64,000 nucleotides of DNA from Rothia mucilaginosa (lineage in GTDB: Bacteria; Actinomycetota; Actinomycetes; Actinomycetales; Micrococcaceae). How positions within the stretch are numbered: position 1 is the first letter of the stretch; the number at the start of each line of letters is the position of its first letter. The stretch spans positions 1,736,001 through 1,800,000 of the forward strand of contig NZ_AP014938.1 of assembly GCF_001548235.1 (NCBI RefSeq), given 5' to 3'. The notes below the pieces were generated by a model that was not told where the DNA came from, searched no databases, and worked only from the letters and a program-made list of their open reading frames with translations. The position numbers were made by a program, and so were the translations under genes. Of the stretch, positions 46,090 through 55,134 are shown in pieces.

Positions 46090-47097
46090 ATGTCGCACCC
46101 GAAGATCACCCGCAAGCACTTCCTCACCGCAATGGGCTCACTCGCTGCGTCATCCCTGCTGCTGGCAGGTTGCGCAACCGAGAACAGCACCTCCTCCGGT
46201 TCGTCCTCCTCGGCTGGCTCCAACAACGGCAAGGTGAAGGTCGTCGCCTCCACCGACGTCTACGCAGACATCGCCAAGCAGGTCGGCGGCGACTACGTTG
46301 AGGTCACCGCGCTGATCGCCTCCACCAGCACCGACCCCCACTCCTACGAAGCCACCAGCGCCGACCGCCTCAAGGCGAAGGACGCATCCCTGATCGTCAT
46401 CAACGGCGCAGGCTACGACCTGTTCCTCGAAGACCTTGCCGGCAAGGACAACACCTCCCAGAAGATCGTGAACGCGGTCAAGGTCAGCGGCAAGCTCACC
46501 GACGCCGAATACACCCACCTGGTCGAGGACCACCGCGGCGGCGAACACCAGGAAGACGGCGGCGACCACGCCCACGCACACGAGTTCAACGAACACCTCT
46601 GGTACGACTTCGACACCATGAAGAAGGTCGCCCAGAAGATTGCTGAAGAGCTCGCAGGCCTCGACTCCGCACACGCTGAGGCGTTCCGCACCAACGCATC
46701 CACCTTCTCCAAGGAACTGGAGGCACTGGACACCACCGCCAAAGCAATCGCCGGTGAAGGCAAGAAGTACCTGTCCACCGAGCCCGTGCCGGACTACCTG
46801 ATTTCCTCCACCGGCGCAGAGAACGCAACCCCCAGCGAATTCGCTGAGGCAGCCGAAGCCGGCAACGACGTCCCCGCACTCGTCCTGAAGGAAACCAAGG
46901 ACATGGTCACCGAGAAGAAGGTCCAGCTGCTCGCCTACAACGAGCAGACCTCCACCTCTCAGACCAACGAGGTGCTGCAGGCAGCTAAGGACGCCTCGGT
47001 GAACTACGTATCCTTCACCGAAACCCTGCCGGAGAACACCAACTACCTGGCATGGATGAAGACCAACGTCAGCAACCTCGAAAAGGCGCTCTCCTAA
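46090..47097 (+). CDS. Zinc/manganese ABC transporter substrate-binding lipoprotein
   Basis: 335 residues. Signal peptide with lipobox LLLAGC (Cys28), preceded by a Tat-like KITRKHF; the mature part begins with a Ser-rich linker. The cluster A-I fold shows VASTDVYADIAKQVGGDYVE and DPHSYEATSADR; a His-rich loop (about residues 145-168, with HRGGEHQ and DHAHAHEFNEHLWYD) is typical of zinc-binding ZnuA/AdcA rather than manganese proteins. First gene of a three-gene operon with ATPase and permease, and a Fur/Zur-type gene follows downstream. A Zn role is likelier, but the DtxR-like box would fit Mn or Fe. Confidence 0.88.
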   Translation: MSHPKITRKHFLTAMGSLAASSLLLAGCATENSTSSGSSSSAGSNNGKVKVVASTDVYADIAKQVGGDYVEVTALIASTSTDPHSYEATSADRLKAKDASLIVINGAGYDLFLEDLAGKDNTSQKIVNAVKVSGKLTDAEYTHLVEDHRGGEHQEDGGDHAHAHEFNEHLWYDFDTMKKVAQKIAEELAGLDSAHAEAFRTNASTFSKELEALDTTAKAIAGEGKKYLSTEPVPDYLISSTGAENATPSEFAEAAEAGNDVPALVLKETKDMVTEKKVQLLAYNEQTSTSQTNEVLQAAKDASVNYVSFTETLPENTNYLAWMKTNVSNLEKALS

Positions 47098-47997
47098 GTG
47101 ACTGACAACAATAACGGTGCCGCCCCCGCGATTTCCATTCGCGGGGGTAGCCTCGCTTTCGGGGCCCGCACCCTCTGGAAAGATCTAACCCTCGACATCG
47201 GCGCAGGCGAATACTTCGCCGTGCTTGGACCCAACGGCTCCGGCAAGTCCACCTTCCTCAAAGTCGTTCTCGGCCTGACCGGACTCAACGCCGGCGAAAT
47301 CTCCGTGCTCGGCAAACCCGCACGCCTGGGCAACGCCGGCGTCGGCTACGTACCGCAGCAGAAGTCCATCCCCACCTCCACCCCGATGCGCGCCCGCGAC
47401 CTCGTGGGACTTGGTGTGGACGGGCACCGCTGGGGCATCCGCCTGCACGGCCGCAAATACCGCGCCAAGGTTGACGAGCTCCTCGAAGCCGTCGGTGCGA
47501 CCGAGTACGCGAACGTGCCGGTGGGTCTGCTCTCCGGCGGTGAGCAGCAGCGCCTGCGTATCGCCCAGGCGCTTGCGAACGACCCGAAGATTCTGCTGGC
47601 TGATGAGGCGCTACTCTCCCTGGACCTCAACCACCAGTACGCGGTGGCTGAGCTGATTCACCGGTTCAACCGTGAACGCGGCGTGGCGGTGGTGTTCGTG
47701 ACCCACGAAATCAACCCCATCATTGAGCATGTGGATCGCGTGCTCTACCTGGCGAACGGCCGTTTCACGGTCGGGTCGGTGGAAGAGGTCATGACCAGTG
47801 AGACTCTCACCTCCCTGTACGGAACCCCGGTGAGCGTTCTCAAGTCTAATGGCCGTTACGTGGTGGTGGGTGAGACTCACGCCAGCGACCACTGCCATAT
47901 TGAGGGCACCGACCAGAACATTCACGGCTCCCACCTGAAGTCTGGTCTTTCTGAACCGCAGCGCACCCTACACATTCCGGGAGGAACCACTCGATGA
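47098..47997 (+). CDS. Zinc/manganese ABC transporter ATPase
   Basis: 299 residues. Walker A GPNGSGKST, Q loop YVPQQKS, signature LSGGEQQRLRIAQAL, Walker B ILLADEALLSLD (here Leu-Leu where Ala-Thr is usual before SLD), and switch VTHEINP. It energises import through the permease encoded next. GTG start immediately after the binding-protein stop; ATGA overlap with the permease. Confidence 0.9.
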   Translation: MTDNNNGAAPAISIRGGSLAFGARTLWKDLTLDIGAGEYFAVLGPNGSGKSTFLKVVLGLTGLNAGEISVLGKPARLGNAGVGYVPQQKSIPTSTPMRARDLVGLGVDGHRWGIRLHGRKYRAKVDELLEAVGATEYANVPVGLLSGGEQQRLRIAQALANDPKILLADEALLSLDLNHQYAVAELIHRFNRERGVAVVFVTHEINPIIEHVDRVLYLANGRFTVGSVEEVMTSETLTSLYGTPVSVLKSNGRYVVVGETHASDHCHIEGTDQNIHGSHLKSGLSEPQRTLHIPGGTTR

Positions 47998-48914
47998 CCA
48001 TTCTTGCTTCCTTCCCCGCTCTGGCTCCGGTTGCCGCCGCGCAGAATGATTTGCTCTCCCGTATCTTCGTTTTTGACCGCTACGGCGAGCTGTTGCAGAT
48101 GCTACAGAACTCCATTTTTGCTGGCGCTGTGCTGGGCCTTATCGGTGGTTTCGTCGGTATTTTTGTGATGATGCGCGACCATGCCTTTGCGGTGCACGGC
48201 GTCTCTGAAATGTCTTTCGCGGGTGCCGCCCTTGCCCTGTTGCTCGGCTATGACGTGGTGACCGGCTCTATGGTCGGTTCGATTGCCTCGGCTCTGCTGA
48301 TTGCCTTTCTGGGCTCTAAGGCGAGCAACTCGAACTCGGTCATTGGTGCGCTCATGCCGTTCGGCCTGGGCTTGGGTATTCTCTTCCTCTCCCTGTACCA
48401 GGGCCGTAGCGCGAATAAGTTTGGTCTGCTGACCGGTCAGATTGTGTCCGTGGATGCCGACCAGCTGCACACCATGATTATTGGTGCGGTGGTTATTATT
48501 TCCCTGCTGGTGATGGTATGGCGTCCGCTGAGCTTCTCCTCCCTGGACCCGGAGGTCGCCCGCGCTAAGGGCGTGCCGATGCGCTTCCTGTCCCTGGTGT
48601 TCATGGTGATTCTGGGTATTGCTGTGGCGCTGTCGGTGCAGGTGGTCGGTTCGCTGCTGGTGCTGGCGCTGCTGATTACTCCGGCGGCTGCGGCGATGCA
48701 GGTAACGGCATCTCCGGTACGCACCCTGATTCTGTCGGTGCTGTTTGCGGAGGCGTCTATTGTGGGCGGTATTCTGCTGGCTCTTGCCGGTTCGCTGCCG
48801 ATTAGCCCCTACGTGACCAGCATTTCCTTCCTGATTTACGTGGTGTGCCGTGTGATTGGTGGCGTGAAGCGCCGCCATAGCGCGTCGGGCCGCCAGCTGG
48901 CTGAGAAGGCATAA
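47994..48914 (+). CDS. Zinc/manganese ABC transporter permease
   Basis: 306 residues, about eight to nine membrane helices of the ZnuB/TroC (ABC-3) family: LIGGFVGIFVMMRDHAFAVH, then SEMSFAGAALALLLGYDV, and the conserved RAKGVPMRFLSLVFMVILG followed by VQVVGSLLVLALLITPAAAA. The basic C-terminus is cytoplasmic. Third gene of the operon; a perfect terminator follows. Confidence 0.92.
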   Translation: MTILASFPALAPVAAAQNDLLSRIFVFDRYGELLQMLQNSIFAGAVLGLIGGFVGIFVMMRDHAFAVHGVSEMSFAGAALALLLGYDVVTGSMVGSIASALLIAFLGSKASNSNSVIGALMPFGLGLGILFLSLYQGRSANKFGLLTGQIVSVDADQLHTMIIGAVVIISLLVMVWRPLSFSSLDPEVARAKGVPMRFLSLVFMVILGIAVALSVQVVGSLLVLALLITPAAAAMQVTASPVRTLILSVLFAEASIVGGILLALAGSLPISPYVTSISFLIYVVCRVIGGVKRRHSASGRQLAEKA

Positions 48915-48923
48915 GACCTGTAG

Positions 48924-48959
48924 AAAGAGCCCCACCTCGGGAATGAGGTGGGGCTCTTT
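48924..48959 (+). terminator. Terminator of the metal ABC operon
   Basis: Perfect 15-bp stem AAAGAGCCCCACCTC (48924-48938 with 48945-48959), 6-nt loop, T-run at the end. The next 220 bp to the Fur-type gene contain no other feature. Confidence 0.95.
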
Positions 48960-49179
48960 CGTTGTCGTGCTGTGTTAGCGCTACGGGTCATGTACCCGGT
49001 GCGCAATGCGGGCTCAACCTGTGTGGCGTTGTGTTGCCCTGTCCAGATGCCCTGTGTGTCGTGCTGTAGTGGCGTCGAAGATTTTTGAAGGCGCCGTATC
49101 CTTCGAGCAGAAGGGATTCCCCGGTGGGGGAGAGCTCCTCAGAATGAGGGGCTTAGAGGTTGCGGCTTAGCCTGCAACG

Positions 49180-49644
49180 TTAGCGTGCAGTGCCGCCCTG
49201 CGATTCTTCCTCGCGACGTGCCAAAGTGCAGTCCGGGCAGTAACCGGTCACTTCAACCACGTGCTCCAGCTCCGAGAAGCCGTGCTGCTTACCCATAGCC
49301 AGTGCCCAGTCCTCAAGAGCGGGTGCTTCCAGCTCAATGGCGGTGCCGCATCGGCGGCAGAGCAGGTGGTGGTGATGGTCCTTTACCTGGCAGTGGCGGT
49401 ACAGGGTCTCACCCTCAACGCCCTTGACCGAGTCGAGCTCACCGGCGTTAGCCAGCGACTGCAGCACACGGTAGGTGGTTGCGAGAGAGACCTGTTCCTT
49501 GCGGTTCGCGAGGGTCAGGTGCAGATCCTGTGCTGAGATGAAATCGCCGAGCTCTTCCATGGTCGCCTTGATGATGCGACGCTGGCGGGTATTTCGGGCT
49601 TCGGCGGGCTTCGTAATTCTCCGTACGGGAATATGAGTGTCCAT
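49180..49644 (-). CDS. zur: Fur-family repressor, probably Zur
   Basis: 154 residues. N-terminal winged helix (TRQRRIIKATMEELGDFISA, VSLATTYRVLQSLANAGEL) and C-terminal dimerisation domain with metal ligands HCQVKDHHHHLLCRRCGTA and a second pair CPDC. Two CxxC motifs form the structural zinc site of Fur/Zur. Placement next to a zinc-type ABC importer favours Zur, but Fur cannot be excluded. ATG at 49644 has GAAAGG 6 nt upstream; an in-frame ATG at 49677 lacks one. Convergent with the ABC operon. Confidence 0.85.
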   Translation of the reverse strand: MDTHIPVRRITKPAEARNTRQRRIIKATMEELGDFISAQDLHLTLANRKEQVSLATTYRVLQSLANAGELDSVKGVEGETLYRHCQVKDHHHHLLCRRCGTAIELEAPALEDWALAMGKQHGFSELEHVVEVTGYCPDCTLARREEESQGGTAR

Positions 49645-49789
49645 TGCTGAACCTTTCGGGGCGGAAATCCGCCCCATTGTGTGGTCGATCTTGTCTTACG
49701 ACTTTACACTAGAGGCGTTCAAAAGGTGGTTGATTTGCGCTTTATCTCAAAAATTGAAGTCATCAACAGGCACGAATGAGGGTTAACGG

Positions 49790-49795
49790 TAGACT
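49790..49795 (+). promoter_or_regulatory. Candidate -10 for a leaderless transcript
   Basis: TAGACT ends 6 nt before the ATG of the MBL-fold gene; no ribosome site is present. Confidence 0.35.
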
Positions 49796-49801
49796 AAAAC
49801 T

Positions 49802-50479
49802 ATGAAAATGACGAAGTACACCCACTCATGTATCCGCCTTGAGAATGAGGGGCGCACCCTCGTTCTTGACCCCGGCAATTTTGCCGCAGAAGGCGAACAC
49901 GCTACCGCGCTGGAAGACGCCGATTACCTGTTCGTGACCCACGCGCATCCGGACCATTTTGATGGCCCGTCGGTGCTACCGCTGATTGCTGAGCGTGCCG
50001 AGTCGCAGACCCCGTTGAAGATTTGGGCTCCCGAGACTGTCGCCCAGGTCATCAAGGAGGCTGTGCCCGCTGCCGAGGTTACCGTTGTTTCCTCTGATTC
50101 TGAGTTCAGCATCCCCGGTTTTGAGGTGAAGACCTACGGCGGTCAGCACGCCCTGATTCACCCGCTGATTCAGACCATCGCTAATGTCGGTTACCTGATT
50201 AACGGTGCCGTGTACCACCCGGGTGACTCGTTGGTGGTTCCGCACCGCGTGCGTGCGAATACCGTTCTGGTGCCGATTCACGCGCCCTGGTCGAAGGTTC
50301 AGGAAGTCATTGATTTTGTGATTGCGACCGGCGCTCAGCGTGTGGTTCCGATTCACAACGGCATGATTAACGCCAACGGCACCGGCATTATTGAGGGCTT
50401 GGTGACGAACTTCGGCGCGAAGTACGGCACTGAGCTGAAGCACCTGAACCCCGGCGAGAGCATTGAGGTTGAGGCGTAA
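49802..50479 (+). CDS. MBL-fold metallo-hydrolase
   Basis: 225 residues. The metal-binding H-x-H-x-D-H motif is THAHPDHFD (about residues 46-54); further ligands are in GGQHALIHPL and YHPGDSLVV, and PIHNGMIN near the C-terminus. This single-domain layout resembles L-ascorbate-6-phosphate-lactonase/UPF0173-like hydrolases; the substrate is unknown. No Shine-Dalgarno; TAGACT 6 nt upstream suggests leaderless translation (ATG 49808 is an alternative). Followed by the HIT gene after 55 bp. Confidence 0.85.
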   Translation: MKMTKYTHSCIRLENEGRTLVLDPGNFAAEGEHATALEDADYLFVTHAHPDHFDGPSVLPLIAERAESQTPLKIWAPETVAQVIKEAVPAAEVTVVSSDSEFSIPGFEVKTYGGQHALIHPLIQTIANVGYLINGAVYHPGDSLVVPHRVRANTVLVPIHAPWSKVQEVIDFVIATGAQRVVPIHNGMINANGTGIIEGLVTNFGAKYGTELKHLNPGESIEVEA

Positions 50480-50534
50480 GCCTGACCGTTGAGCTTCAAA
50501 CGCGCCGACGACGGCGCATGAAGGAGATTATATT

Positions 50535-50963
50535 GTGAGCACGATTTTTACCAAGATTATTGAGGGCGAGATTCCCGGCCGCTTCGTCTGGAAGGACGAG
50601 CACTGCGTCGCCTTCCTGGACATCATGCCCCTGTCGGAAGGTCACCTGCTGCTCGTTCCCCGCGCTGAGGTCGACCGTTGGCCCGACCTGCCGGATGAGC
50701 TGGCTGCGCACCTGTTCGCTGTGGCGCACAAGATTTCTGGTGCCCTGGATCAGGCGTTTGATAAGGACCGTGTGGCTCTGATGATTGCGGGCTTCGACGT
50801 TCCGCACACCCACATCCACCTGTTCCCGGCTGACGGCATGGCTGACTACGATCCCGCCAACGCGAAGAAGGACGCTACCGCAGAAGAGCTGGATGCGGCC
50901 GCCGAGAAGGTGCGTGCTGCCCTGCGCGAGCGCGGTCACGGCGAGTTCGTGCCGGAGGCGTAA
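50535..50963 (+). CDS. HIT-family nucleotide hydrolase/transferase
   Basis: 142 residues. The histidine triad is PHTHIHLFP (about residues 90-98); the N-terminal FTKIIEGEIPGRFVWKDE and LVPRAEVDRWPDLPD are typical of bacterial HIT (Hint-like) proteins, which hydrolyse nucleoside phosphoramidates or similar. GTG start with AAGGAG upstream. Same strand as the MBL gene; likely one transcript ended by the hairpin that follows. Confidence 0.9.
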   Translation: MSTIFTKIIEGEIPGRFVWKDEHCVAFLDIMPLSEGHLLLVPRAEVDRWPDLPDELAAHLFAVAHKISGALDQAFDKDRVALMIAGFDVPHTHIHLFPADGMADYDPANAKKDATAEELDAAAEKVRAALRERGHGEFVPEA

Positions 50964-50976
50964 GCGCCCTTTACAG

Positions 50977-51009
50977 CGCGTATAAACACGACAACGCGTA
51001 TAACCACGA
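50977..51009. repeat. Direct repeat after the HIT gene
   Basis: CGCGTATAAACACGA (50977-50991) and CGCGTATAACCACGA (50995-51009), one difference, 18-bp period. Confidence 0.7.
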
Positions 51010-51051
51010 AGGAGCCGCCCTCTACAGAACAGTAGAGGGCGGCTCCTTCGT
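51006..51051. terminator. Bidirectional terminator between HIT and budA
   Basis: Perfect 20-bp stem ACGAAGGAGCCGCCCTCTAC with a 6-nt loop (51006-51025, 51032-51051) between convergent genes. Confidence 0.95.
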
Positions 51052-51089
51052 TAATATAGCCCGTTGCTATATCCCGGGGGGAAAGAAAC

Positions 51090-51839
51090 TTAGTGCTTTT
51101 CAGCCTTGGAGATCTGGTCAGCCAGGTCCTCGGGGGAGAGGTTAGCGGAGGAGAACTCGGGGGTTAGCGGCAGGTGCAGCTGCAGGCCGGTACCGGGGCA
51201 AATCTCGACCTTTGCGGAGCGTAGCTTGAAGTCGACCACGTGGCCGCCCTGAACGTGCTCATCATCGATAAAGTGGGCGTGGCAGCCGGGCACCGAGATG
51301 CCCTGCTCGTAGATCGGGGTGCGGAAGCCAACAATCGTGCCGGTCACGTTATCGAACTGGACAATGTCCTCGTTCTCGGTGGCCGCAACCATCTTCGGGT
51401 AGGGCTTCTCCTGCTTGATGACGGTGCGGGTGCGGACCCATTCGAACTCGCCGTAAATCTTGATGGCGTACATGTAGTTCTTGGAGACGGTGAAGTCATC
51501 CAGAATCTGGGAGGCAGACTTACGGAGTAGGTTCTGCGGTAGTTCGCGCTTAATCATGGGCACGAAGTTGGTGACCACGGCGTAGGGGGTCTGCTGGCGC
51601 AGGTCGGGCAGGGATACGGAGCCGTCGTGGCGTACCTGGTAGCAGACGCCGTCGAGGACGACCATTTCGCCGTCGAGGCCGTTGAAGGTACCCACACCGA
51701 AGTTGCCGTGGCTCAGGAGCTCACCGATGGTCATCTCGCCATCGTAGATGCCGTCCAGCAGCTGGGACATGAGGCCGGTCTGAAAAACTTCGTTACGGAA
51801 AACAGTTTCACCGTTTAGGATGGTCGGCTGATATGCCAT
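51090..51839 (-). CDS. budA: Acetolactate decarboxylase
   Basis: 249 residues; converts acetolactate to acetoin, diverting pyruvate into a neutral product. Family motifs: LLDGIYDGEMTIGELLSHGN, FGVGTFNGLDGEM, TVIKQEKPYP, and the zinc-binding segment GCHAHFIDDEHVQGGHVVDF with the three conserved His. A good ribosome site (GAGGAG) precedes the ATG. No acetolactate synthase or butanediol dehydrogenase gene is in the window, so it stands alone here. Confidence 0.93.
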   Translation of the reverse strand: MAYQPTILNGETVFRNEVFQTGLMSQLLDGIYDGEMTIGELLSHGNFGVGTFNGLDGEMVVLDGVCYQVRHDGSVSLPDLRQQTPYAVVTNFVPMIKRELPQNLLRKSASQILDDFTVSKNYMYAIKIYGEFEWVRTRTVIKQEKPYPKMVAATENEDIVQFDNVTGTIVGFRTPIYEQGISVPGCHAHFIDDEHVQGGHVVDFKLRSAKVEICPGTGLQLHLPLTPEFSSANLSPEDLADQISKAEKH

Positions 51840-52161
51840 GAGATTTCTCCTCGTTACAGTGGATGCGGCGTCAGACGGGTCGGTCGGTCATCGGCGATAC
51901 TCGCCCTAACTGATGCTAAAAAGGGGAAGGGCGTCGGGGAGAACACGGCGTGTGATGTCGTTTCTCTAGGAATTCGTAGGTGACGCAGGCCGGGCGCACG
52001 CACTTTCATTGTACGCCCGTCTCTGAACATATACCTACCGGTCAGCGTGCCAGCATCTTATGATGTGACCCTTGCACGGATTACCCAGGCGTGAATTACC
52101 CAAGCGCGGCTGACTTAGCTCGGCTGATATACCGCAAGTGACGTGAGGGCATAAAAATAGA

Positions 52162-52206
52162 CTGGCGTTCCCTCCGGTTGCACGACAAAAAGGGAGGGAA
52201 CGCCAG
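52162..52206. terminator. Hairpin in the budA-glnA spacer
   Basis: 14-bp perfect stem (52162-52175 with 52193-52206) around a 17-nt A-rich loop. Confidence 0.6.
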
Positions 52207-52382
52207 CACCAACAGCTTAGCCCTTAGAGCAACTCTAAGCGCAACTAAGATACACGAGGCTCACCGAGGCAGAGAAATATTAGACACGAACCGTCACCAA
52301 ACGTAGCCCGGCGAGCCTGCACCCTGCAGAAACCCGCGAAACCCCTACCGCAGACCCCGCAGAAACCCCTCAGAGCACACAA

Positions 52383-52422
52383 CAACGGCCTACACGCTCC
52401 CAAAAGAACGTATAGGCCGTTG
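52383..52422 (-). terminator. glnA terminator
   Basis: CAACGGCCTA (52383-52392) pairs with TAGGCCGTTG (52413-52422), 12 bp after the glnA stop, followed in the leftward direction by a TTGTTGTG tract. Confidence 0.7.
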
Positions 52423-52434
52423 CCTGTTTTCAGA

Positions 52435-53859
52435 TTAGACGCCGTAGTACAGCTGGTACTCAAGCGGGTGCGGAACCAGCGAGAGCGGCTCCAGCTCGTT
52501 CTTACGCTTGTAGTCAATCCAAGCCTGAATCAGGTCCTCGGTGAAGACGCCGCCCTCGAGCAGGAAGTCGTGGTCAGCCTCCAGAGCCGCCAGAGCTTCC
52601 TCCAGGTTAGCCGGAGCCTTCTTGATGTCCTTAGCCTCTTCGGCGGGCAGCTCGTACAGGTCCTTATCGATCGGTGCCGGCGGCTCGATGCGGTTACGGA
52701 TACCGTCCAGACCAGCCATCAGCTGAGCAGCGAACGCGAAGTAGGGGTTAGCGGAGGGGTCCGGTGCACGGAACTCCAGACGCTTAGCCTTCGGGTTGGT
52801 GCCGGTAATCGGGATGCGGATACCGGCGGAACGGTTACCCTGCGAGTACACCATGTTGATGGGAGCCTCGTAGCCGGGAACCAGACGCTTGTAAGAGTTC
52901 ACGGTCGGGTTGGTGAACGCCAGAACAGCGGAGGAGTGCTCAATCAGACCGCCAATGTACCAGCGTGCGGTGTCAGAGAGGTTAGCGTAGCCGCGCTCGT
53001 CGTAGAAGAGGGGCTCGCCGTCCTGCCACAGCGACTGGTGGCAGTGCATACCGGAGCCGTTGTCACCGAACACGGGCTTGGGCATGAAGGTCACGGACTT
53101 GCCCCATGCGTCTGCGGTGCCCTTGATGACGTACTTGAACTTCAGCAGGTCGTCAGCAGCCTTGGTGAGGGTGTCGAACTTGTAGTTGATTTCTGCCTGG
53201 CCGGCTGCGCCCACCTCGTGGTGGCTACGCTCAACCTCAAGGCCGACCTCGTCCATTGCTACGCACATTGCGTCACGCAGGTCAGCCTGCTTGTCGACGG
53301 GGGAGACGGGGAAGTAGCCGCCCTTGACGGGGGTCTTGTTGCCCAGGTTGCCGCCCTCTTCCTTGCGGCCGGTGTTCCAGGGAGCCTCATCGGAGTCGAT
53401 CTTGAAGAATACGGAGTTCGGCTCGACCTGGTAGCGGACGTCCTCGAAGACGAAGAATTCAGCCTCGGATGCGAAGAACGCGGTGTCTGCAATGCCGGTG
53501 GATTGCAGGTATGCTTCGGCACGCTCAGCGACGCCGCGGGGGTCACGGTGGTAGGGCTCGCCGGTGCGGGGGTTCACGATGGAGCAGATGATGACCAGGG
53601 TCTTCTCAATGCGGAAGGGGTCAACGTACGCGGACTGAACGTCGGGGATCAGCTGCATGTCGGACTCTGCAATGCCCTGGAAGCCGCGAATGGAGGAGCC
53701 GTCAAAAAGCTGGCCGTTGACGAAGAAATCGTCATCAATCGCCTTAGCGGGCAGGTTGAAGTGCTGCTGCACGCCGGGCATGTCGGTGAATCGGATATCA
53801 ACGAAGACTACTTCTTCGTTCTTGATAAAGTCGAGAACTTCCTGGGGGCTGGTAAACAT
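52435..53859 (-). CDS. glnA: Glutamine synthetase, type I
   Basis: 474 residues; ATP-dependent synthesis of glutamine from glutamate and ammonia, a dodecamer. Motifs: [69 protein letters not shown] and [15 protein letters not shown]. The adenylylation tyrosine lies in DLYELPAEE (about residue 402), so activity is probably controlled by an adenylyltransferase. A GlnR-like operator lies about 120-160 bp upstream. Neighbours DUF4191-lipA-lipB match the mycobacterial glnA1 region. Confidence 0.97.
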   Translation of the reverse strand: MFTSPQEVLDFIKNEEVVFVDIRFTDMPGVQQHFNLPAKAIDDDFFVNGQLFDGSSIRGFQGIAESDMQLIPDVQSAYVDPFRIEKTLVIICSIVNPRTGEPYHRDPRGVAERAEAYLQSTGIADTAFFASEAEFFVFEDVRYQVEPNSVFFKIDSDEAPWNTGRKEEGGNLGNKTPVKGGYFPVSPVDKQADLRDAMCVAMDEVGLEVERSHHEVGAAGQAEINYKFDTLTKAADDLLKFKYVIKGTADAWGKSVTFMPKPVFGDNGSGMHCHQSLWQDGEPLFYDERGYANLSDTARWYIGGLIEHSSAVLAFTNPTVNSYKRLVPGYEAPINMVYSQGNRSAGIRIPITGTNPKAKRLEFRAPDPSANPYFAFAAQLMAGLDGIRNRIEPPAPIDKDLYELPAEEAKDIKKAPANLEEALAALEADHDFLLEGGVFTEDLIQAWIDYKRKNELEPLSLVPHPLEYQLYYGV

Positions 53860-53980
53860 GAGGACTGCTCCTTGTTCGACTGACGGTGCAGGAGGGTGCT
53901 TTCCCTCATCACATTCAGTCTTTGGTTTAGTTTTTGGCCGCGGGCAAAACCCTGTGACATATCAAGCATAGTGGTTATTT

Positions 53981-54018
53981 TTTGCGCGTGCGTGACTATC
54001 GTGTTTCGGTAATGTTAC
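53981..54018 (-). promoter_or_regulatory. GlnR-type operator upstream of glnA
   Basis: Read on the minus strand: GTAAC-n6-GAAAC-n6-GTCAC-n6-GCAAA (54018-54014, 54007-54003, 53996-53992, 53985-53981). The half-sites and all three 6-nt spacers fit the actinobacterial GlnR site (gTnAc-n6-GaAAc, repeated), with only the last half-site weaker. The GlnR gene itself is not in the window. Confidence 0.75.
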
Positions 54019-54060
54019 AAATCCTGGAAAGGAGTTACATCTACGTTGCCTCACGAAACA

Positions 54061-54124
54061 CAGTAGAGATGCTAACGCCCTCAGTAGAGCCAGTAGCAAA
54101 GCCAATATCAATGCCAGCAACAGC
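54061..54124. repeat. Degenerate repeats in the glnA/DUF4191 spacer
   Basis: Imperfect 12-bp units around GCCAGTAGCAAA/GCCAATATCAAT/GCCAGCAACAGC, preceded by two CAGTAGAG units. Confidence 0.55.
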
Positions 54125-54145
54125 GCAATAACCGGGCGTAACAAA

Positions 54146-54184
54146 AGGCCCCGACCCTCCCCACACGGGAAGAGCCGGAGCCTT
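54146..54184 (-). terminator. Terminator after the DUF4191 gene
   Basis: Leftward RNA: AAGGCTCCG pairs with CGGGGCCTT, with an inner CTCTTCCC/GGGGAGGG stem, followed by TTTTG. Confidence 0.7.
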
Positions 54185-54208
54185 CAAAACCTCATATCAG
54201 CGTCTCGC

Positions 54209-54925
54209 TTAGCGGCCGCGCATCGCACGACGGTCGGGGCGTGCACGCATCGGGTCAACACCCTTCGGCAGACCATTCATCGGGTTACGCATAGTGTTCA
54301 GAGTGCTCAGGCGACCAGAAACAACCTGCATCTCCTGCTGAGTCAGAGCCTTCGGAAGCTTGTTCATAGTCTTCACAACGTCCTTGAGCTCAACCTGACC
54401 CTCTTCGTGACCGGTCTCAATCACGTGAACCGGAACGCCGGGAGCCACACGGTTCAGGTGCTTCTTCTCGGCGTTCACCAGGGAATTCACACGGCTGTGA
54501 GGGCCCTCGGTCACCAGCACAATACCGGGACGGCCCAGCGCACGGAACACCAGATCCTGGTGGCGGTTCGCAGCAACGGGCTGCTCCTCAACGATCCAGC
54601 CGCGGCGCACCGAGTTCATCGCCGCACCACTACGACCGGGCTGGTTCTCAATCTGAGCAAAAGCCGCAGTCTGCGCGCGGCGACCCAGCAGAAGCATGGC
54701 CACAATAGCGGCAACGCCCAGGCCCAGAATCAGGAAAGTAATCCAGTTATTCAGTGCAATACCGATGAGGAGGAAAACCAAAAGGGTACCCAGAGCCGAC
54801 AGACTCAGAATCCAACCGATATTCGGGTCGGACTTCTTGGTCATCTGGTAGACCTGCTTCATCTGGGCGAAAGTGCCCGGAGTGCGTTCCTTCTTCTTTT
54901 TCTTCTCTTCGCGCTTATCTGCCAC
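54209..54925 (-). CDS. DUF4191 membrane protein
   Basis: 238 residues. Lysine-rich start (DKREEKKKKKERTPGTF), QMKQVYQMTKKSDPNIGW, two adjacent helices (about 38-58 and 62-80: LSALGTLLVFLLIGIAL; WITFLILGLGVAAIVAMLLL), then a cytoplasmic domain with GRRAQTAAFAQIENQPG and GRPGIVLVTEGP, and an Arg-rich end. This is the DUF4191 family, present between glnA and lipA in many actinobacteria (Rv2219 in M. tuberculosis). Function unknown. Confidence 0.9.
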   Translation of the reverse strand: MADKREEKKKKKERTPGTFAQMKQVYQMTKKSDPNIGWILSLSALGTLLVFLLIGIALNNWITFLILGLGVAAIVAMLLLGRRAQTAAFAQIENQPGRSGAAMNSVRRGWIVEEQPVAANRHQDLVFRALGRPGIVLVTEGPHSRVNSLVNAEKKHLNRVAPGVPVHVIETGHEEGQVELKDVVKTMNKLPKALTQQEMQVVSGRLSTLNTMRNPMNGLPKGVDPMRARPDRRAMRGR

Positions 54926-55062
54926 GATTCTTCCTCGGCTGGTTCTTCCGCGGCCCCGAGAAGCGCCTCAAACGCTCACGGAACCATAGTGACGTAACGA
55001 TGCAGTGTATGCCTGCAATTTTTCTAGTTTACCCTACCCACACAAGGGACGGGGCATAAGGG

Positions 55063-55106
55063 GAGGCTCCCCGAACACCGGACGAACACCGGGTTCGAGG
55101 AGCCTC
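55063..55106 (-). terminator. Hairpin after lipA
   Basis: GAGGCTCC/GGAGCCTC outer stem (55063-55070, 55099-55106) with inner CGAAC/GTTCG; no clear T-run. Confidence 0.6.
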
Positions 55107-55134
55107 AACGCTCTCAGAAAGATTCTGAAAAGGC

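Larger units (their letters stand above)
51840..52434. other. Spacer between budA and glnA with repeats and hairpins
   Basis: About 595 bp with no credible gene. It holds degenerate 14-15 bp repeats at 52080-52138 (ATTACCCAGGCGTGA-like, then CTGACTTAGCTCGG-like units), a 14-bp hairpin at 52162-52206 (CTGGCGTTCCCTCC), C-rich repeats around CGCAGAAACCCC at 52326-52370, and a hairpin next to glnA. Confidence 0.7.

Noticed and set aside
52245..52517. 90-codon frame over the end of glnA
   Set aside because: Overlaps glnA in another frame plus C-rich repeats and the terminator.
53962..54144. Leftward frame starting with a Leu/Ala-rich hydrophobic stretch
   Set aside because: TTG start without ribosome site, overlaps the GlnR operator and degenerate repeats, hydrophobicity arises from repeat composition.
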